Origin: Parcubacteria group bacterium
GTDB taxonomy: Bacteria; Patescibacteriota; Patescibacteriia; UBA2169
DNA length: 5,514 nt
NCBI GenBank assembly: GCA_016177305.1
Contig: JACOVK010000058.1
Location: forward strand, 1-5,514
Reading direction: 5' to 3'
Shown one piece after another: positions 1 to 2,431 of the stretch; the first letter of the stretch is position 1, and each line of letters begins with the position of its first letter. A program made the translations under genes and the position numbers. The notes under the pieces are model-generated. The model saw only the letters and a list, made by a program, of their open reading frames with translations. It had not been told where the DNA came from and ran no database searches.

Positions 1-135
1 GATGGGTTTCCCCATTCGGACATTCCCGGGTCAAAGGTTGCTTGGAACCTCACCGAGACTTTTCGCATCCTGCAACGTCCTTCTTCGGCTTCTTGTGTCG
101 AGGCATCCACCGTTTACTCTTGAGTGTGCGCAACC
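1..135 (-). rRNA. rrl: 23S ribosomal RNA, 5' end (partial)
   Basis: This is the first ~135 nt of the large-subunit rRNA, read on the minus strand and running off the left edge. The minus strand carries the conserved ACGGTGGATGCC block (113 down to 102), then GAAGGACGT and CCGAATGGGGAAACCCA, in the order and spacing of domain I of bacterial 23S rRNA. The 5' end is placed near 135 by aligning GGTTGCGC...CTCAAG with the E. coli start GGTTAAGCGACTAAG; the error is about 10 nt. No 16S rRNA, spacer tRNA or other rRNA lies upstream in the several kilobases visible. The gene therefore appears separate from its 16S partner. Confidence 0.96.
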
Positions 136-146
136 GCTTAAATAGT

Positions 147-160
147 CAAGCGATCGCTTG
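147..160. repeat. 14-bp perfect palindrome just upstream of 23S
   Basis: CAAGCGATCGCTTG is a perfect palindrome about 12 nt upstream of the estimated 23S 5' end. In RNA it could form only a short hairpin, but as DNA it could bind a dimeric protein. Its place next to the mature 5' end suggests a part in rRNA processing or in the long 23S terminal stem; this is inference. Confidence 0.6.
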
Positions 161-164
161 TAAT

Positions 165-199
165 CCTGTTTGCGATGCTATTGAATCACCGCAAACAGG
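165..199 (-). repeat. Inverted repeat (10-bp stem) in the 23S leader
   Basis: CCTGTTTGCG (165-174) and CGCAAACAGG (190-199) are exact reverse complements around a 15-nt loop. In the minus-strand pre-rRNA this gives a stable hairpin about 30 nt before the mature 23S. A role as an RNase III-type processing site or leader structure is plausible. There is no U tract after it in the minus direction, so it is not a terminator. Confidence 0.7.
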
Positions 200-217
200 C
201 GTTGATGCTCGTTTCCT

Positions 218-251
218 GTAACCGTCCATACTGGTTAAATATGGAGGTTAC
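218..251 (-). repeat. Inverted repeat (12-bp stem, one bulge) in the 23S leader
   Basis: GTAACCGTCCATA (218-230) pairs with TATGGAGGTTAC (240-251), leaving one unpaired base and a 9-nt loop. No U tract follows on the minus strand. It covers the region where a second, weaker 23S promoter could lie (234-263), so it could act either in RNA folding or at the DNA level. Confidence 0.6.
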
Positions 252-263
252 TTGAATTGTCAA
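234..263 (-). promoter_or_regulatory. Weak candidate proximal 23S promoter
   Basis: On the minus strand a perfect -35 TTGACA (263-258) is followed after 18 nt by TTTAAC (239-234), which matches the -10 consensus at four of six positions. Transcription would begin near 227, about 90 nt before the 23S. If real, it would let the 23S be made independently of the hairpin at 336-363. It is much weaker than the distal promoter at 496-524 and may be chance in AT-rich DNA. Confidence 0.25.
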
Positions 264-335
264 TTTGCTATCAATTGGCTTCCACAGAGCAATCCACTGC
301 GACTATTCTCTAGAAATCAATTGGTTGTTGGACTA

Positions 336-363
336 AAAAATCCGCCAATCTTAGCGGATTTTT
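336..363 (-). terminator. Terminator-like hairpin inside the 23S leader
   Basis: AAAAATCCGC (336-345) and GCGGATTTTT (354-363) form a perfect 10-bp stem around an 8-nt loop. Read on the minus strand the right side is GCGGATTTTTTAG, giving a U tract; the plus strand also ends in T5, so the hairpin could work both ways. On the minus strand it lies between the strong promoter at 496-524 and the 23S, where an unconditional terminator would silence the rRNA. It is therefore either conditional (an attenuator), bypassed by rRNA antitermination, or the end of a separate ~155-nt RNA. Confidence 0.55.
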
Positions 364-400
364 CAATTTACAACAACATCAAAGGATTTTATCCGCTAAG
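350..400 (-). promoter_or_regulatory. Candidate antiterminator pairing
   Basis: CTTAGCGGAT (350-359) and ATCCGCTAAG (391-400) are exact 10-nt reverse complements. On the minus strand the 400-391 segment is transcribed first and can pair with 359-350. That uses bases 354-359, which belong to the first-made arm of the hairpin at 336-363. The two structures are mutually exclusive and come in the order antiterminator, then terminator, as in known attenuators. The pairing is seen in the sequence; the regulatory role is inferred. Confidence 0.45.
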
Positions 401-484
401 CTTTTTATTTAATGTTAGCCCTTTTTCCATATAGGTGTTGATAAAAATGGGGATTACGAGTGTATAACTTCGTATATAGCTCAT
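389..484 (-). CDS. Possible 31-residue leader ORF
   Basis: A minus-strand ATG at 484 opens 31 codons (product beginning MSYIRSYTLVIPIF and ending NKKLSG) and stops at TAA (391-389). The last codons lie exactly on the first arm of the candidate antiterminator (391-400). A ribosome reaching the stop would mask that arm and favour the downstream terminator hairpin, which is the logic of leader-peptide attenuation. Against it, the predicted transcript starts only ~5 nt before the ATG with no Shine-Dalgarno, so translation would have to be leaderless. An open frame of this length is not rare by chance, and a peptide controlling an rRNA gene would be unusual. An internal ATG (codon 19) has no ribosome site either. 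Confidence 0.18.
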   Translation of the reverse strand: MSYIRSYTLVIPIFINTYMEKGLTLNKKLSG

Positions 485-495
485 CTCTAGATGTA

Positions 496-524
496 ATTAT
501 AGTGCAAGATGAGATAGATGTCAA
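496..524 (-). promoter_or_regulatory. Consensus sigma-70-type promoter for the 23S leader
   Basis: On the minus strand a perfect -35 TTGACA (524-519), a 17-nt spacer and a perfect -10 TATAAT (501-496) make a full consensus promoter. Transcription should start near 489, giving a leader of about 350 nt before the mature 23S. Such strength suits an rRNA gene. Its -35 box lies 3 bp from the -35 box of the plus-strand tRNA promoter. Confidence 0.85.
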
Positions 525-527
525 ATA

Positions 528-556
528 TGGACATTTTTGGCTAATCGTTGTATATT
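528..556 (+). promoter_or_regulatory. Promoter of tRNA-Leu
   Basis: TGGACA (528-533, five of six -35 consensus bases), a 17-nt spacer and TATATT (551-556, five of six -10 bases) predict a start near 563, ten bases before the mature tRNA. It is back to back with the minus-strand promoter at 496-524, so both stable-RNA genes fire outward from one AT-rich segment of about 60 bp. Confidence 0.75.
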
Positions 557-572
557 TTGACTGTATTTACGC

Positions 573-657
573 GCCGGCGTGGTGAAATTGGCAGACACGC
601 TAGGTTTAGGACCTAGTGCCGCAAGGCATAGAGGTTCGAGTCCTCTCGCCGGCACCA
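573..657 (+). tRNA. tRNA-Leu (anticodon UAG), CCA encoded
   Basis: This gene specifies a class II leucine tRNA that reads CUA and probably other CUN codons. The acceptor stem pairs GCCGGCG (573-579) with CGCCGGC (647-653), followed by discriminator A654 and an encoded CCA (655-657). The D arm lies in the GTGAAATTGGCAGAC stretch. The anticodon stem CTAGG/CCTAG (600-604/612-616) encloses TTTAGGA, with TAG at 607-609. A long variable arm with a GCAA loop (617-628) and a T arm with TTCGAGT (635-641) follow. A dedicated promoter precedes it and a terminator begins at its last base, so it is a single-gene transcript, not part of the rRNA unit. Confidence 0.97.
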
Positions 658-688
658 AAAAAGACTCTGCCATCATGGGGTCTTTTTT
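657..688. terminator. Bidirectional intrinsic terminator between tRNA-Leu and the 711-1844 gene
   Basis: AAAAAAGAC (657-665) and GTCTTTTTT (680-688) form a 9-bp stem that a few G-T and G-C pairs may extend inward. Each strand ends in a run of six T, so it can end both the tRNA-Leu transcript (plus) and the convergent protein-gene transcript (minus). The stem starts at the tRNA's own 3' terminal A. Confidence 0.85.
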
Positions 689-710
689 GATTTAAACGCA
701 TGAGATGCAC

Positions 711-1844
711 TTACGCGGCCAGGCGCTCTTCTTCGGCTGGAGCCTCCGCCGCCGAGCCTCCGCTTTCCTCGCTGTCCTCATCCACCTCCGCACCCTGGCG
801 CAGATAATCTCCTTCCATATCAACCCGGAACTGGGGGGTACCGTCCGGATTGAGTTCCTCAACATAGTACTTGTCTCTCCATAACCGCTTTTTGAGAATT
901 CGCACCCTTCTGCCGTCAGGAAGCTCAAGCAACATTCCTTTGGCAAGCTTTAAATCTTCTGCGTGCTGCTCGTTTTCCGGCTCGCTAACGGCAACGGCTT
1001 GCGCTTCAACCGCCGGAGCCGCATCACCCGAAACTGCCGACTCCGGAAAATTCACAACCGATCCCTCATGAGTGAGTTCAGGTGGAATTTCGGGCGGTAC
1101 TGCCTCCTCTTCAGCCGGTGCGACTTCAGCCGGTGCGACGTTTTCCCCGCGGATAAAAACGTATCTCGCGGATTCAAGCGCCCTAAGCGCGGCCTCTTGG
1201 GTTTTTAGAGCAGCCTCAACGCGCGTGCGAGCTGAACCGGTTGTCGCGCTTTTTTGCTCTCCCGCAAGCCGCGCAATCTCGGCCTTGGCTGCTTCAATGC
1301 CTCCATCAAACCGCTGCACGGCTTCGTCATATATGCTCTCGGCTTGCTTCCGGTCCCACTCCGCCATAAACGCGGCGGCCCGGTCGCTCCACGGCTCAAT
1401 CCCATTTTGCTTGAGCATGGCGTCCACTGTTTCCCCCGGAATCTCCTGGCTCCAGCGCTTATCAAAAAAAATTTTTGCCGTATCCGCGATAAACTGCGTC
1501 TTGCGCTCGGCTTCTTGGGTATTCGCTCGCTCTTGTTTTTCCTGCTCTTCTGCCATTGCTTCAAACGCTTCTGCAGAGGTGGAAGCAGGATCTGTGTTCC
1601 GCATGGCAACCTCAAGCTGGCTCGGAAGTTTTCCTTTCTTTTGGGATTTTGGCTCCGGCGCCCTGCCGGATGGCATCTCCGGAACGTTAAGCCCCCGGAG
1701 TATCTCTTCGCGCGAACCTTGGATGCCTAATGCAGGGGCTTTTTCAGGCCGAGCGGCAGAGCCGTCACGAGATTCCGGCGACAGCGCCTCCTCGTTAATT
1801 GCATGTATTTCGGCCTCGCTCGGCCGGTACCCTTCTTTTTCCAT
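711..1844 (-). CDS. Hypothetical acidic, low-complexity protein (377 aa)
   Basis: I do not recognise this protein. It has no signal peptide or membrane segment, so it is probably cytoplasmic. Residues 1-90 are polar and probably disordered. Residues 91-230 are rich in Ala, Glu, Lys and Gln with likely coiled-coil helices (AEEQEKQERANTQEAERK; ALKTQEAALRALESARYV). Residues 235-297 form a Pro/Ala/Glu linker with a repeated EVAPA. Residues 298-350 form a compact, partly basic and beta-rich block (MLLELPDGRRVRILKKRLWR, then KYYVEE) that could be a small SH3-like or beta-barrel domain. The tail from 351 is very acidic. The frame stays open up to an ATG at 2066, but ATG 1844 is chosen. The longer versions begin inside the opposite-strand DUF4258 gene, and a good minus-strand promoter lies at 1887-1914, inside the extended frame. 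No clear Shine-Dalgarno sits before 1844; GGAAGG is 27 nt away. Existence is fairly sure, the start moderately, the function unknown. Confidence 0.75.
   Translation of the reverse strand: MEKEGYRPSEAEIHAINEEALSPESRDGSAARPEKAPALGIQGSREEILRGLNVPEMPSGRAPEPKSQKKGKLPSQLEVAMRNTDPASTSAEAFEAMAEEQEKQERANTQEAERKTQFIADTAKIFFDKRWSQEIPGETVDAMLKQNGIEPWSDRAAAFMAEWDRKQAESIYDEAVQRFDGGIEAAKAEIARLAGEQKSATTGSARTRVEAALKTQEAALRALESARYVFIRGENVAPAEVAPAEEEAVPPEIPPELTHEGSVVNFPESAVSGDAAPAVEAQAVAVSEPENEQHAEDLKLAKGMLLELPDGRRVRILKKRLWRDKYYVEELNPDGTPQFRVDMEGDYLRQGAEVDEDSEESGGSAAEAPAEEERLAA
1111..1140 (-). repeat. Two tandem 15-bp units in the Pro/Ala/Glu linker
   Basis: TCAGCCGGTGCGAC occurs at 1111-1124 and again at 1126-1139. 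The period of 15 keeps frame, so on the minus strand it encodes the doubled peptide EVAPAEVAPAE. This looks like slippage expansion of a disordered linker and may vary in copy number between strains. Confidence 0.8.
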
Positions 1845-1886
1845 ATGTATTGATATTATGTGCTCAATTTCCCTTCCAGTACCGTA

Positions 1887-1914
1887 AGTATAACAGACCG
1901 AAATTACCTGTCTA
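1887..1914 (-). promoter_or_regulatory. Promoter of the 711-1844 hypothetical gene
   Basis: On the minus strand, TAGACA (1914-1909, five of six -35 bases), a 16-nt spacer and TATACT (1892-1887, five of six -10 bases) predict a start near 1880. This leaves ~36 nt of leader before ATG 1844 and would exclude the upstream ATGs at 1958 and 2066 from the transcript, which supports the shorter gene model. Confidence 0.55.
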
Positions 1915-1932
1915 TATCGCCCGGATTTCGCA

Positions 1933-1941
1933 TGGTACAAT
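1933..1941 (+). promoter_or_regulatory. Extended -10 promoter of the DUF4258 cluster
   Basis: TGGTACAAT contains the extended -10 TGn motif directly before TACAAT (five of six). No good -35 is seen, as is common for extended -10 promoters. The predicted start near 1948 is only two bases before ATG 1950, so the mRNA would be almost leaderless. However, AGGAA at 1943-1947 is a possible ribosome site if transcription starts further upstream. Confidence 0.45.
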
Positions 1942-1949
1942 AGGAACAA

Positions 1950-2207
1950 ATGATTCATTTTACCAAACACGCCCAAAATAAATTCAAGGTGCTCGCGCGC
2001 CACAGGGTGTTTATCTCCGAAGCGCAAGTCCGACATGCTGTTGAGTCGCCTGAACTCATTGACCACTCCCGTTCACCACTTTTGATCGCCCAATCGCAAA
2101 TTGACACCGAACACGTTTTACGAGTAGTATACAAACAAGAAGGCGATACTATGAAGATAATCACGTTCTACCCCGGTAGAGCAAAAGAGTATGGAAACAC
2201 GCGTTAA
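1950..2207 (+). CDS. DUF4258 domain protein, putative toxin of a toxin-antitoxin pair (85 aa)
   Basis: This is a small single-domain protein that I assign to the DUF4258 family. The N terminus has HFTKHAQNKF (residues 3-12), followed by an ISEAQVRHAVESPE helix (22-35). The core strands are LLIAQ (44-48) and HVLRVVY (55-61), and the C terminus is ITFYPGRAKEY (71-81). These are the features expected of the family, and 85 residues is a normal full length. DUF4258 proteins are small and often paired with another small gene, and they are commonly suspected of being RNA-targeting toxins; no activity can be read from the sequence. The ATG follows AGGAACAA. Its 3' end overlaps the DUF2283 gene by 17 bases in another frame, implying coupled translation. 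The family call is fairly sure; the toxin role is inferred. Confidence 0.85.
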   Translation: MIHFTKHAQNKFKVLARHRVFISEAQVRHAVESPELIDHSRSPLLIAQSQIDTEHVLRVVYKQEGDTMKIITFYPGRAKEYGNTR

Positions 2208-2412
2208 CACGAACAATCAAACATCCTACGAACCGGAGGCAGATATTTTGTCCTGGGAGGTTTCTCATAAGCCCATCACCCATGCCAAAGAGGCGGGCAA
2301 CGTCATTATTCACTTTGCGGATGACGATACCCCGGTCTTGGTTGAAATTCTTGAGGCAAGCACGTTCCTCTCACAGGCAACCGCCACCCGAACACGGGCG
2401 CTTGCCGCGTAA
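2191..2412 (+). CDS. DUF2283 domain protein, putative partner or antitoxin of DUF4258 (73 aa)
   Basis: This is a short protein of the DUF2283 type. It shows YEPEADIL (13-20), which corresponds to the family's YDPEADAL opening. Next come HAKEAGNVIIHFADDD (31-46) and PVLVEILEASTFL (48-60), which matches the usual ending of the domain. The first 12 residues and the Ala/Thr/Arg-rich tail after 61 lie outside the core. The gene starts inside the end of the DUF4258 gene (17-base overlap), and the large surface-protein gene starts 17 bases after its stop. All three are therefore probably on one mRNA. A small acidic protein tightly linked to a suspected toxin gene fits an antitoxin, but it has no DNA-binding domain that would explain autoregulation. 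Confidence 0.82.
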   Translation: METRVNTNNQTSYEPEADILSWEVSHKPITHAKEAGNVIIHFADDDTPVLVEILEASTFLSQATATRTRALAA

Positions 2413-2418
2413 CAGCGC

Positions 2419-2431
2419 AGAGGGGGGTATG
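2419..2431 (+). promoter_or_regulatory. Ribosome binding site fixing the start of the lamin-tail protein
   Basis: AGAGG (2419-2423) lies five bases before ATG 2429, inside a purine run AGAGGGGGG. The same frame is open back to 2282, but only this ATG has a Shine-Dalgarno sequence and is followed by a signal peptide. It decides the start. Confidence 0.75.

Noticed and set aside
252..434. Plus-strand 60-codon frame in the 23S leader region
   Set aside because: It runs through the inverted repeats at 336-400, has no ribosome site or promoter, and its product has no recognisable feature.
136..572. Search for a 16S gene, spacer tRNA, 5S rRNA or CRISPR in the AT-rich region
   Set aside because: No conserved 16S, 5S or tRNA blocks occur on the minus strand, and the inverted repeats differ from one another and are not regularly spaced, so this is not an array.
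1072..1887. Long plus-strand open frame of 271 codons opposite the hypothetical gene
   Set aside because: The product is Ser/Ala-rich with no domain and lies antisense to a gene with its own promoter and terminator. Open antisense frames are expected opposite Ala/Glu-rich coding sequence.
2282..2428. 49-residue N-terminal extension of the lamin-tail protein
   Set aside because: It overlaps the DUF2283 gene in another frame, is basic and low in recognisable features, and would bury the signal peptide. ATG 2429 has the ribosome site.
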